Below, piece after piece: positions 25,746-59,909 of a DNA stretch of 64,000 bases; position 1 is the stretch's first letter; every line of letters starts with the position of its first letter. Where the stretch lies: the NCBI GenBank assembly GCA_012295275.1, contig CM022670.1, forward strand, positions 21,297,146-21,361,145, in the 5' to 3' direction. Made by a program: the position numbers and the translations under genes. This stretch comes from Chrysomallon squamiferum (taxonomy: Eukaryota > Mollusca > Gastropoda > Neomphalida > Peltospiridae). Below the pieces are notes generated by a model, which ran no database searches, was not told where the DNA came from, and was given only the letters and a program-made list of their open reading frames with translations.

Positions 25746-26214
25746 TTGATTTTGTTTTCCAGACAAACAGACAGTTGAAAATAAGCAGAAATCAATGGTT
25801 TCGAGTGTTTATTTTTATTTGTTTTATTATTTATTTTTACTTATATTAATCAAGCTTGTTCTTAATTGTTATTTATACCATATATGCATTTTAGTTTAAC
25901 AATTTTCTGTTTCATTTCACTGGTATCGTTATTGTGTTTCATTACTGTCAAAAATCCGTCATATCCCGATTTTAATCCGATTTTTGGTCATAGAGGTAAT
26001 ATGGGAGATAAAAATAGAGAAATATATCTTTAGAAGATGATAAACAATAAAGGAGAGAGACAGAGATAGATAGATAGCGCTAATGGCTACATGTATATTT
26101 GTGGGTATTTCTGGTTATATAAATAACATATAAATAAAAAAATGGGTGGGTGTGGAAATGACTAAAAACATATGTTTCATTGTTTTCTCTTTCTCAATTT
26201 TAGCAAACGATATC

Positions 26215-27075
26215 ATGGAATCAGAAAGCACAGTTGAGTTATTATCATTCATCAAAAAAATCAATGCCAGTGTAAAAACTGTCATGAATCCAAAGAAAAC
26301 GCCTCGGCATAAAAATTTTGCTAGAAGAGAAATTTTCAGAAAGCACAAGCTTGAAAAGCCTGTTCGCAAAGACGCAAAAAAGAAAAAAACAGCCGAATGG
26401 ACACCTGTTGTTAGTCCATGCACGTCTCAAAGTTCATTCGAGGACTCAGTCATATATGGTTCATCCCCGACTGATTTCTCAGAGTTATCGACCTTTGAGC
26501 CCTCTTACGGCGCTTACTATCGAGGACAAGAAAACTGCATACAGAACATGAACAGTAATCAGGTTCACCAGTATCACCACGAACTGCCTCAACAACATTC
26601 TTATCAGAAGGAGGCAGCTCCAGTTTTTACTCATGAGCACGCTCTGAATGCAGATGATGACGCAGGAGAAGCAAGTTTAGAAGATTTCAAACGATACTTG
26701 AGTCACATTTCTGAAATGAACGACTGTTTGTTTCCACTGGCTCAGTCCACGGAGCTAATGAGTCACATTCCCTCACTTCTCGAGCAGATTAATTATCGAT
26801 TTGACGGCAAGAATCCTGAAACTAACATCCCACTGGAATCTTCTTCATCACCCACTTTTAACGAGTGGTATGCTGAACAATTTGGATATCCAGAGCAGTG
26901 CTACGGAAGGAACGAACTGTATTCAGCACCCACAGAACGAGAAAGCGTTTCGGGTTATTCCAGCATCCACCAGTCGCCAACCTATTGCCCACAGTATTTA
27001 GAGATCCCGAATGTGTATCATCAGCAAGATCAGTCTTCTACGTCCAGCTTCGAATCGCTGTCGAGTTTCTTGTAA
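26215..27075 (+). CDS. Unrecognised 286-residue basic/Ser-Tyr-rich protein, tandem copy 3
   Basis: Intact frame of the same length as copies 1 and 2. Relative to copy 1 I count five base changes in the coding region, all replacements: N87D, I112M, N114S, V168M and T232R (N114S and T232R are shared with copy 2). The upstream acceptor candidate CTTTCTCAG is mutated to CTTTCTCAA here, whereas TTTTAG (ending 26203) is intact. This supports TTTTAG as the acceptor in all copies and starts the exon at 26204. The upstream in-frame ATG at 26146 lies in the intron. Confidence 0.8.
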   Translation: MESESTVELLSFIKKINASVKTVMNPKKTPRHKNFARREIFRKHKLEKPVRKDAKKKKTAEWTPVVSPCTSQSSFEDSVIYGSSPTDFSELSTFEPSYGAYYRGQENCIQNMNSNQVHQYHHELPQQHSYQKEAAPVFTHEHALNADDDAGEASLEDFKRYLSHISEMNDCLFPLAQSTELMSHIPSLLEQINYRFDGKNPETNIPLESSSSPTFNEWYAEQFGYPEQCYGRNELYSAPTERESVSGYSSIHQSPTYCPQYLEIPNVYHQQDQSSTSSFESLSSFL

Positions 27076-27652
27076 TACTTTAGAGATGCCGGGGTAAAGG
27101 ACAACATACAAACATTTTGGCTTGGCTCAATTACGCATTTGCCTACATAAAACAGTGTGAACGTTCAAACTGCATAACATATAATAATGCTGCAGTTCGT
27201 ATTGTTGTGTTATCTTGTACATAAAGTGCTGAAGAACGTTTCTATAATGAACAGCTGCTAAGAAATATGTTTTCTGATGATTTTTTAGAATTATCAGAAA
27301 CTTGTAAATATTCAGTTTGAAGCAAATTGTATATAAATAATGGAATATTTTATCATATTTTAAAGTGTGATTTAAATATATAATATGAAATATAAAAACG
27401 AAATTAATTTACAAATTTTGAAACTGTTATTATCATATGATGTTATAATATATAATTTTAAAAAATGTTATAAGAATATTATTATTTACATAGAACACTG
27501 TTTTCCTTTGTTTGTCCCTGTTATAACTGAAATATTTTCATTTCGTTCGATATGGTTAGATATTCAGGAACTTTTCCTCAGTCTCGCGCATTTACTGAGA
27601 TTGTTACTGTCCGCCTCCGAAGGTTCGAGTTTTTTAAACATCACGCGCCTAC

Positions 27653-27702
<50 letters not shown>
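27653..27702. repeat. (CA)n microsatellite in 3' flank of gene copy 3
   Basis: Pure CA tract; followed by a short ATTATTAGTATTG segment not found at the matching place in copies 1 and 2. Confidence 0.95.
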
Positions 27703-27704
<2 letters not shown>

Positions 27705-27982
27705 ATTATTAGTATTGCAACAATATCGAATACAGTTACCATCAAATTATGATTTAAATGTAAATGATCCGATTTGTAACTCGAAACATAGCTCAATCCT
27801 TTTTCCTTTTTTTTTATCACAAGCATATTTTATTATGAGAAAACGTTGTTATTAGGTTAGAGAAAAAAGTTAATAGTCACTTGATTATTTGTACTAATTC
27901 TTATAGTTAAAAAAAAAAAAAAAAAAAAAAAACGTACACCAAAACAAGTAACAAATCGCGTGAAAATATACAAAATGTTTTT

Positions 27983-28013
<31 letters not shown>

Positions 28014-28247
28014 CATGCGTGGATAGACAAAAATATTTTAAAATGACGTTAAGCCGCCTGGACATCTACACGAAACGAATATAGATATAATAATAATATT
28101 ATAACATTTTTTATCTTATATATTTGTTTGTTTGTATATAATATTTCAAAATGATTTATTGCTTGTCATTGTGAGGTTTTGTTATCAGAAAAAGTACTCT
28201 TGTGAAATACATATCGAAATTATGTTTCATTTACTTGTTTCTTTGTA

Positions 28248-28253
28248 AATAAA
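28248..28253 (+). terminator. Candidate polyadenylation signal, gene copy 3
   Basis: AATAAA in the same conserved context as in copies 1 and 2, about 1.17 kb after the stop. Confidence 0.4.
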
Positions 28254-28440
28254 AGGTTAAATAATTTATCTGTGTTTGTTTTAGTAAATCCATCTCGAAA
28301 TGAATTTTTATTTCATTCTGTATATATGTATGAAACGGGTTGTGAGCCACAAAGTCTTAAGTGCATTGTTTGCAAATGAAAACAGAAGGGGAACATTAAG
28401 AGGTTTAACATATAAGCAACACTTAAATAACATCATATTA

Positions 28441-28474
<34 letters not shown>

Positions 28475-30075
28475 TTTTTAAGCTTCTTTACTTAACAATG
28501 GTATCAAGTGATCTTTACTCTTTACTCTCTTTCAATATATTTAAAGACAGACGTAAGACATTATTTTGAAATACTTATTTAATTATCTAGTCATTTTTGC
28601 AGTTTTTATTAATACATTTAATTTATCTATTCGGGTTTGGTTTTTATTTTATTTATATTTTTATTTATAATTTTTATTTATATATACAAAATGTTCTTTT
28701 ATTTGTTAATTCGTTATTTTTATATTTGCTCAAGTCCAATGAAATCTGTTGGAATAAATGTGAAACAAGATAACTGATTATTGTCAACGGTCTATTATTT
28801 TATGTCTGTTGTCAAAATGAATATTCAAATACAGTTCAATTTGTTCTTGTGCATTTGTCAAATAATTTCTTTAAAGAATTAACGAGAGAATACGTTTTAA
28901 AGTCATCGATTAAAATCATCTATATTTATACATATTTATATATGAAAAAAATATGCAATTTGTATTACATGCCTTACAAATTTCAAATATCAATACAAGA
29001 CTCTAATCATCCAATCGCCAAAAAAACAAAACAAAAACAACCAGAAAAGCGATCGACGATACCGAGAAAGTCAAAAAATATTGTTCAACAATCACGAGTA
29101 ATCATGGCTATCTGCGATGCACTGCGTTCTTTTGTTTTCTTTATTTTTCTATGACGAAAATTTATTTAGTAATGAATAGTCGATTGTCTTTTTTCCTGTC
29201 TAATTAGACAGGCACATAGTCTATATTCTAACACGCACTATTAGCACTGAAATACAAATCCATCGATGATCTCGAAAACGTTAGAAACCTCTAGAAAGAC
29301 TCGAACGCACGGCATCCCACGACAGTGTTTCAGGAGTGTTCTGTGAATGTTTACCAGTGATGTACTAGGATCAGTTTGTTGCACATTATTATTGACAATC
29401 ACGAAGCTATACACCTTCATCATAAAGTGAAAGAATCCTTTTCGTTTTGGCGACAGTAGCTTATTTCATTTAGTGCTGACGACAAATCCTGATGAAGTAC
29501 AATACACTAGTTCTTGCAGTAACTAATTACTCGAGAAAGCCAGTTAATCAAGCGTCCATCGATAGGTAGAAGCTAGAAAAAATATATATTAAAAAATTAA
29601 TCATAGTATATAAAATAAAGTATTAGATTCAGCAAGATTCTAAATATTACTAAAAACAGCATCACCACCACCAACACCAACAACAACAACTACAAAAGTA
29701 TTATAATATGCACACTGATTGGAAGAAACTGAAGTTCTTGTTTCTGGTTGAAATAAAAAAAAATAATAATAATAAAAAATAATAATAATAATTTTCTAAA
29801 TTCTTTAATGGACTATGCTACATAAACACACCCTAATACTGAGTCTGCATTAACTAAAGGACAAAAACACATACACACACAATAATAATAATAAATAAAA
29901 AAATAAAAATAAAAAATAAAAAAAAATGAAAGAAAAATGAAAATAAAGTAAATAAATATAACCTTTTTGTATGGAAGCGAAAAGTAAAAGGTTAAATTTT
30001 TTTTTTACGAATGTTTGTACAGTGGTATTTGATTACATTAGTACGTATGCGTTTTTTGTATGCATGTCTTCCTCT

Positions 30076-30077
<2 letters not shown>

Positions 30078-30128
<51 letters not shown>
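30078..30128. repeat. (TG)n microsatellite
   Basis: About 50 bp of TG followed by a short GA run. Confidence 0.95.
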
Positions 30129-30139
<11 letters not shown>

Positions 30140-31178
30140 TTTGATGAAGACATTGCCTGATATATCTTGTTTACAAACGGTTCTTTTCTTATTTTACCTA
30201 AAATGCTTTTCCAGATGGAACTGTAATGAAGTGATGCAGTATATAGTCTGTGCTTTGGTCGTTTTTGTTATGCAGCTTCATTTGTTGTTGTTAGAATGTT
30301 TGATTTAGACTTTCTATTTATTTATACTTACTATTCTATGATAAATCTAACTTGCAACTAAAACATAACAAAATGATTTTAAAATATATTTGTTAAGTAC
30401 ATTCAAGATTACTTAAAATGTTTTTAGAAATAATCCCCGAAATATTCAGATTTTATCAAATAATATACATATAAAAAAAGAGAAGGAAACTCGGATAGAA
30501 ATGCGTTACAGATTGTAATGTACAGAAAACCACACAGCTATTAATACACCCTTGAAACGTGAGGTTCATACCCTGAAGAAGACATGACGTACGTAAGTAC
30601 GGTTCGCCGTGATAAACAAAAAGTTGCAAATGATCCACAATAAGGCGACTGTTAGTTATTGAAATGATGATTTTATATGAATAATTATTTTAACTAGATT
30701 ATTCGCTTATTATAAAGATGATTTTTATATCAGTAATTGATTTTACATTATTCTACATTTATTAGAAACATATTTTAAAATGGATTTCGGATTGTTGTCT
30801 CGCTTTTCTTTTGGAGTCACCGGTATTTAGGAATTGTAATCGCATTGTTGGTTTCTTGCCGCCATGCTTTAAGAATACTTATATGGCTTGTTAGTTTCCG
30901 GTGGTCATCGACATTTCGAGTTACATTTGGTTATTTCTAATCGAGACTGACAAACCAGCCATGCGTCATTACGACCCCCCCCCCCCACCACCAATGAGCC
31001 AGAACTGTGTTGGCGGAATTACGAGACTTCTGACTGTAAGCTCAGTGGTTAGCTTGACTGTGGTGAATGTATAGCAGCTTCCCTAATTACGTTATATAAC
31101 AAACTTAAAAACTTAATGTTTTTTGTGGTTTTTTTTCCAAAGTCTTTTCTATGTATTTCTCAGGCATGGGGAAGATGC

Positions 31179-31182
<4 letters not shown>

Positions 31183-31232
<50 letters not shown>
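31183..31232. repeat. (GT)n microsatellite
   Basis: About 50 bp of uninterrupted GT. Confidence 0.95.
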
Positions 31233-31233
<1 letters not shown>

Positions 31234-31602
31234 ATATTCACTTATTGTCAGTCTTGTCAATGGAATTTTTTTTTTTTTTATCATCTCATCAAAACATTCA
31301 CAAACAAATATGTGTATACATCATATTAAAGTTCTTTTAACGAAATATTTTTGAGTTCTGAGTTCTCTAATCTGCACAAATCAATCATAACAAAAAATTA
31401 ATTGCCCAAGCAGAATGAGAAATACTTAGAATAGACAGACAGACGGATAGACAGACAGACTGACAGAGAGACAGATAGTCAGAATTACTACAAAGAAGAA
31501 ATTCTAAAGAAATATTTGATTCCCTTCCTGGCAATATTCTAACAGGATAATGTTTTATTTAATTGTACTACATCAGTCTAAAATAATTTCGAACATCATG
31601 AT

Positions 31603-31710
31603 ATTCAGACATCTTTTCCCCCAAATTTTAACCCTATAGAAAATGTGTGGCAAATGTTGAAAACCAAGCTGAAATCCAGAACGTTCAGGAATCGAACATT
31701 CTGGATTCCA
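31603..31710 (+). pseudogene. Tc1/mariner transposase relic (C-terminal fragment)
   Basis: The frame beginning at 31603 reads SFPPNFNPIENVWQMLKTKL, which matches the conserved end of Tc1/mariner DDE transposases (a proline/asparagine-rich stretch followed by NPIENVW and a Leu-Lys helix). The third catalytic acidic residue normally sits just downstream of this type of motif, and upstream there is no recognisable catalytic core. Only this fragment survives, and I could not find terminal inverted repeats. Confidence 0.7.
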
Positions 31711-32009
31711 GTTTCTTAGACCTCAACATCAAAAATAACAGCAATAGCTATGATGAGGATAATAATAAGAAGAAGGTAACCAAAACAAAACAAAACAAAA
31801 TTTGTTGTAATAGAATCATTAGGCGCAGTTCAATAAGATAAATGTTGCCATAACAACGCTAAATTAAATGTTACCGGTCATATTATCACTACGGAAAAAA
31901 AAAAAGCTGGCTTACATTTTATTTACATCAAAATGGAATCGATATTCCAAATAATATCATGCACAGACTCCGCGAATGGATAATTTAAATATTCTTTATA
32001 TCTAGACAT
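31711..32009. other. Intergenic AT-rich sequence
   Basis: Asn/Lys-rich open reading continues from the transposase relic but has no recognisable content. Nothing else seen. Confidence 0.5.
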
Positions 32010-33060
32010 TTTATCCAAATTTTTATTCTTGTCTGTTCTTTTCCCTTTATTGTTTATTTGTTTGTTTGTTTGCTTGCTTGCTTATTTATTTATTTAAAAT
32101 TATAAATATAAACGTATAAACTTTTACATATACACACACAGATGAATATATATATACCTGCATATACATAGATATACATATACATACAAACACACAAACA
32201 TGTAAGCATACCTTCATAATACATACATACATACTAACATACATACTACATACATACATATATTTACATACAAAACTTCATACAAAAATACATATACACA
32301 TATATTCATATATAATACACAGTAATAATATACTCACACACACAAAATAAATATATATACATGTATACATATAAAAACATACACACAAAGAAACAACAAA
32401 CAACAAACAATATGTATATAGATACTTACAAGCCTACAGTTCAAAACTTATATCTTTCAGTTCTGTATCTGTTCTTAAGGTCGCAGTAAATCGAAAGTAA
32501 CTTCCAAGTCTCCACAAAATATGTTCCTCTGTCTTGAACAGACTTAAATACAATCCCAACCAAAAAATATATTCTAGTATTAAAGCAAAATAAAATCATC
32601 GTCAGGATAACAAGATTCATTTTGTTGCTATGCCAATACACGGAGAAAAGTAGTATCGCTATAGAAACAGCATATAAATATCGTTTTACCCCATGCATAT
32701 CAGAAGTTGTTGCTATTGCTATAAAATTTTAAAATATTGTTACGTACTCTTTTCGATTGTGAAGGTATTTTCCATCGTTGTATTAGCAGAAATTTTCTTA
32801 GATAATATTAAATGAAGAAAATAATAAAAATTAATGTTTATAATGATTATAAAAATTACTTATAAATAATAATGACGAGAAGAGTGTCTTAACTGTTTAA
32901 GTAAGTATTAGGGGTTAGGAGGAACGTGCAGTCGTCATGGTATCCACAAATCTTAAATTTGAGTTTTCCCTCTGTCCCCAAAATAAACATCAGTAGTGTG
33001 AGTCACTCCATCAAAGCCACGCATTATTTAATTAATTAATTAATTTATTAATTAATTAAT

Positions 33061-33095
<35 letters not shown>

Positions 33096-33137
33096 TGTTT
33101 GTTTGTTTGTTTGTTTATACTGAGTGGACAAAACCTT
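32010..33137. repeat. Tandem duplication, unit 1
   Basis: From CTTGTCTGTTCTTTTCCC through an ACAT-rich stretch, a unique block (32440-32710), the block CATGGTATCCACAAATC (about 32938), and a TTAA/TTTA/TTTG run (33025-33116) to ACTGAGTGGACAAAA. The same order recurs at 33535-34698. A minus-strand open frame of 85 residues lies at 32441-32698. Confidence 0.85.
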
Positions 33138-33204
33138 CTCCTGATGTGCGATTTGAATATTATACCTTATGTATGTATGTTTATATGAGTGTGCATCTGT
33201 TTTA

Positions 33205-33241
<37 letters not shown>

Positions 33242-33534
33242 TTTTGTTTTAAATCAAGTGATAATTTGTAATACCAGGATATATAACACCTAATTTTGGT
33301 AATTATAATATAAATACTCTATGTTTTACATTTAGAAATTTTGGAATTTTTTTTCATATCATAATTTCTGTACGTCTGTAGTACAGCACAAATCAATAGC
33401 ATATACTAGATGTAGAACAATACTTCTGATAAAAAATATCCCAGATATCCAGCAGCAAGACTCGATCTTATTAACAACGTTATTTTTACTTCGTCTTGTG
33501 ATTTTTATTATTATTTTTCCCCCGTACGCATGTA
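33138..33534. other. Spacer between the two duplication units
   Basis: Contains a TA run (33211-33233) and a block (about 33250-33435: TAATTTGTAATACCAGGATA, then TAGATGTAGAACAATACTTC) that recurs in shortened form at about 36298-36400, so it is a dispersed or duplicated repeat. No gene. Confidence 0.55.
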
Positions 33535-34607
33535 TCGAAATTTTTCTTCTTGTCTGTTTTTTTCCCTTGATTGTTTGTTTGTTTGTTTACTTGCTTATTT
33601 ATTTCTTTTAAAATATACATACACACTTATAAATTTTTACATATACACATAGATGTATATATGCATACATATACCAGCATTCATATAGACAGACATATAC
33701 ATACAAACATATATACATACCTACATAATACATACATAGATACTTACATACATGCATGCATACATACATACATACTAGCATACATGCATACATAGATACA
33801 TACTTACATACATGCATACATACACACATACACACACACAACACACACAAACACACATAAAACAAACATTAAAAATACATACATATATTCATATTTTATA
33901 CATATAAATAATACATAAGGACACATGCAATAAGTATGTATACCTGTATACATATAAAAATACAGACACAAAGAAACAACAAATAACACTGTATACGTAT
34001 ATATATTTATACTTACACTGCTAGAGTTCAAAACTTAAAACCTTTCTACGTCTGTTTTTATTGTCACAATAAATCGAAAGCAATTTTCAAGACGAGACAA
34101 AATATGTTCCTCTGTCTTGATCAGTCTCTAATACATTCCCAACCAAAAAATATATTCTAGTATTAAAGCAAAATAAAATCATCGTCAGGATAAGATTCAT
34201 TTTGTTGCCATGCCAATACACGGAGAAAAGTAGTATCGCTATAGAAACAGCATATAAATATCGTTTTACATATCAGATGTTGTTGATGTGGCTATAAAAT
34301 TTTAAAATATGATTGCATATTCTTTTCGAATGTGAAGGTATTTTCCGTCGTTATATTAGCAGAAATTTTCTTAGATAATATTAAATAAAGAAAAATAATA
34401 AAAATGTATTGTTTATAATAATTATAAAAATTACTTATAATAATAATGACGAGAAGAATGTTTTAACTGTTTAAGTAAGTATTAGGGATTAGGAGGAACG
34501 TGCAATCGTCATGGTATCCACAAATCTTAAATTTGAGTTTTCCCTCTGTCCCCAAAAATAAACATCAGTACTGTGAGTTACTCCATCAAAGCCACGCATT
34601 ATTTAAT

Positions 34608-34658
<51 letters not shown>

Positions 34659-34698
34659 TGTTTGTCTGTTTGTTTGTTTATACTGAGTGGACAAAATA
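33535..34698. repeat. Tandem duplication, unit 2
   Basis: Same order of blocks as 32010-33137; the repeat distance is about 1.52-1.58 kb. The minus-strand frame equivalent to 32441-32698 is here interrupted by a TGA after a 3-base in-frame deletion, and the terminal tetranucleotide run is pure TTTA (34606-34660). Confidence 0.85.
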
Positions 34699-36723
34699 TT
34701 TTCCTGATGTGTGATCAACTTTTTCGGATCAGCCTTTAGAAATATTTCCTTTTCCAGATAGTACTTACTGTACGATTTGTGTATCAGAAGTCATGATATG
34801 TGCTATATATGATATATAATATATAATTAATTTTCTTTGCTGTTAATTTAGAAAATGGCAATTTTATATCAGTGTGTGTCTTCTGTCTAGAATTATATCA
34901 TAATATGATTAAATAGGAATGTCGTAACACAATAGCAAACTGCTGCCCTGACGTGTTTTTGTTGTTGTTGTTGTTGTTTTTTATATGAAAATTTCGGTAG
35001 CAGGATGCAGGATGGGTGGGACATAGCCCCATTAGTGCTAATCGTATTTTCATTTAGCTCTATGTGTGTGTGTGTGTGTTATTTACGTCTGTATATGTAT
35101 GTTTACGTGTTTTAGTGTGTTAGCATAACTCTAGTTGTGTGTGTATGCTTGTATGTGTATTTTAGGATTTCAATATTATCTGTTTTATGCCCGTCTGATT
35201 AGACTGTGCACATAGACAATACACGGGACGATAAAAGTTCAATCGCGACCTCACAAACACCTTCAGAATCTGCTGACGAGACTCAGAACGTTTGAATGTT
35301 GTATGTATGTATGTGTTTTGAAAGTGATTTGTTTATGTACGTATGCACGTGTGGATATGTTTGTTTACATGTGCATTTGTGTGTATATGTATGTTTGTAT
35401 GTGTTTGCATATGCATGTATTTATGTATGTATGCCTGTGGGTATTTCTCTGGGTGTGTGCGTATATGCGTATATGTCTACGTGTATATATGCATGTATTA
35501 GTGTAGTTAAACGATGACAGAACAAAAAAAAAAAAAAAAAAAAGAAGCAGAAAGAGTGAAAATAAGGGTACATAAATGAAAAAAAAAAAGTAAACACTTC
35601 TGATTCACAAACTGAAAAGACGCTAACCTACAAGTTATTATCTCGTATTTTTATAAAGGTGCGCCCCATGTTTTCATAGACATTAAGCATTTTTCTTTTC
35701 TTTTCTTTTCTTTCTTATATTTCTTTTTTTTTTTTTTTTTTCTTTTTTTTTTTTTCTTTTTTTTTTTTTCTTTTTTTTTTTTTTCTTTTCTTTTTTTTTT
35801 CTTTTCTTTTCTTTTCTTTCTTTTTTTTTTTCTTTTTTCTTTTTTTTTTTTTCTCCTTTCACAGGTGCGTCCTCAGTTTTCCTGTTCATTCTGATCATTG
35901 ATCCGATAAGTTTTTTTACCTATTAGAAATAAAAGTAACCAAAAACCGGGCCGATAAAGTCATAAAAAATAATAATTTTCTACTCACTCGACTGGTTTTG
36001 GGGCAGTTTTTTTTTTTTTTTCCCCTGTAAAAGATGCAAATGATGAAAATGAGTCGAGGTCACGTACCGGTAAAAAAATATATATACATACATATTATAG
36101 AAAAATCAACACGAAATGGAGTTGTATTTGAAAACCTAATAGTATATCTCTATTGCTGAATTCGTTTTGTTCTTTTATAATGCTTTTGTTTTTGGTTTTG
36201 TTTTGAGTTTGTCAACCAAACGCTTCTTTGCTGAATCATTTTGAACCAGCGACAGTCACTTTGTAACAAAACAAAATTAAGATATTTTTTAAAATGAAGA
36301 GATAATTTGTAACACCAGGATATGTGTAACACCTAAATTTGGTAATTATAATATTAAAAACTAGCATATAATAGAGGTAGAACAGTACTTCTGATCAGTT
36401 CCACATACCGTACAATATTTAACAGCAGATGCATTATACGTACCAGAGCAATTAACTTGTTCTGAAGAAATGAAATGGGTTGGGTTAGCTTGGATATAAT
36501 GATTCACAACCTTATTACCCAAGAAGATCCAGTCGGTCGGTCATGCTTCAGTGATTTTGTATCAGTTTGTCAGAAGTGTATTTAGGTGTAGTCATGTACC
36601 ATGTGTGTACGTATGTTGTTTACAAGTTCATGGGGGATATGCAGCAGTAGCCGACAAATGTTTTGAAAATAAAAGAAGAGGAAGAAAGAAAGAAAAGAAA
36701 ATGGAAGAAAAATGATCGCAGTC

Positions 36724-36727
<4 letters not shown>
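34699..36727. other. Intergenic region upstream of the transporter gene
   Basis: No gene seen. Contents: GT-rich stretches (35060-35160, 35295-35500), a dispersed repeat (35178-35290), poly-A (35523-35543), a long T/C tract (35690-35855), and a shortened copy (36298-36400) of the block at 33250-33435. Confidence 0.6.
35690..35855. repeat. Poly-T/TTTTC pyrimidine tract
   Basis: About 165 bp of almost pure pyrimidine on the plus strand. It produces a Lys-rich frame on the minus strand that should not be taken for a gene. Confidence 0.95.

Positions 36728-36815
<88 letters not shown>
36728..36815. repeat. (GA)n microsatellite upstream of the SLC6 promoter
   Basis: About 88 bp of pure GA, roughly 0.4 kb upstream of the TATA box at 37212. 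Confidence 0.95.
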
Positions 36816-36818
<3 letters not shown>

Positions 36819-37156
36819 TTTCTATTAATGAAATGACACCTCGCAGAAGATTGATCCCTCGACCCTTGACAACATTAAAACAGTTATGTGAAAAATACAG
36901 GCAGACGACAAAACAAACATACGTAACAAACATTGCTCGCTAACTGCTATGTACACAAGGTCTGTTTGTTTATTTGTTGACACATTTTTGATTGTTTACA
37001 TTTGCATGCACCTGTGAAAACTGAGAAGGGTTTAAATCTATGTTACGAAAACACATTGCGACTGCGCTACACCGGTCACACCTTTAAATAATGCTCGTCA
37101 TTTTTTACCTGTTCGCCCGGTCTTCGCTCAGAATAAATATTTAAATATTGCATGGT

Positions 37157-37218
37157 CACGTGATTTAGGTCGCAGCGAGCTTGCATATATATATGTGTGT
37201 GTGTGTTTGTGTATAAAT
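37157..37218 (+). promoter_or_regulatory. Predicted core promoter of the SLC6 transporter gene
   Basis: CACGTG at 37157-37162 and TATAAAT at 37212-37218, about 110 bp before a Kozak-like ATG. A start site near 37240-37250 would give a leader of 80-90 bases. The window 37060-37170 is richer in G and C than its surroundings. This is prediction; no alternative first exon could be excluded. Confidence 0.5.
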
Positions 37219-37328
37219 ACATGAGGCCTGAAATGTATAGTGACTTGTAGAATAAATGGGATGTACGTTTCGATAGAGTAAAATTGTGGTCTTAGAAATA
37301 CACGCACCTAGCTGGTAGAAAAGAAACC

Positions 37329-59909
<22,581 letters not shown>

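Larger units (their letters stand above)
23625..29260. repeat. Gene-bearing tandem unit 3 (about 5.6 kb, with intron insertion)
   Basis: Co-linear with unit 1 including the 3' flank that unit 2 lacks, plus a 1.3-kb insertion in the gene's intron. Similarity ends abruptly after GCACTGAAATACAAATC at about 29260, which marks the end of the tandem array. Confidence 0.88.
29261..31590. other. Intergenic sequence after the gene array
   Basis: No gene seen. Contents are A-rich low-complexity stretches (29580-29990), a TG microsatellite (30078-30127), a segment near 30560-30610 with ACCCTGAAGAAG, reminiscent of retroelement 3' ends, a run of ten C (30975-30986), a second GT microsatellite (31183-31232), and a GACAGACA-type stretch at 31434-31480. 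Short open frames here are chance or microsatellite translations. Confidence 0.6.

Noticed and set aside
29241-29423. Minus-strand 60-codon frame with a B-box-like GTTCGAGTC
   Set aside because: Neither a convincing protein nor a complete tRNA-like head; left as intergenic.
35683-35898. Minus-strand Lys/Glu-rich frame
   Set aside because: Translation of a pyrimidine tract; low complexity.
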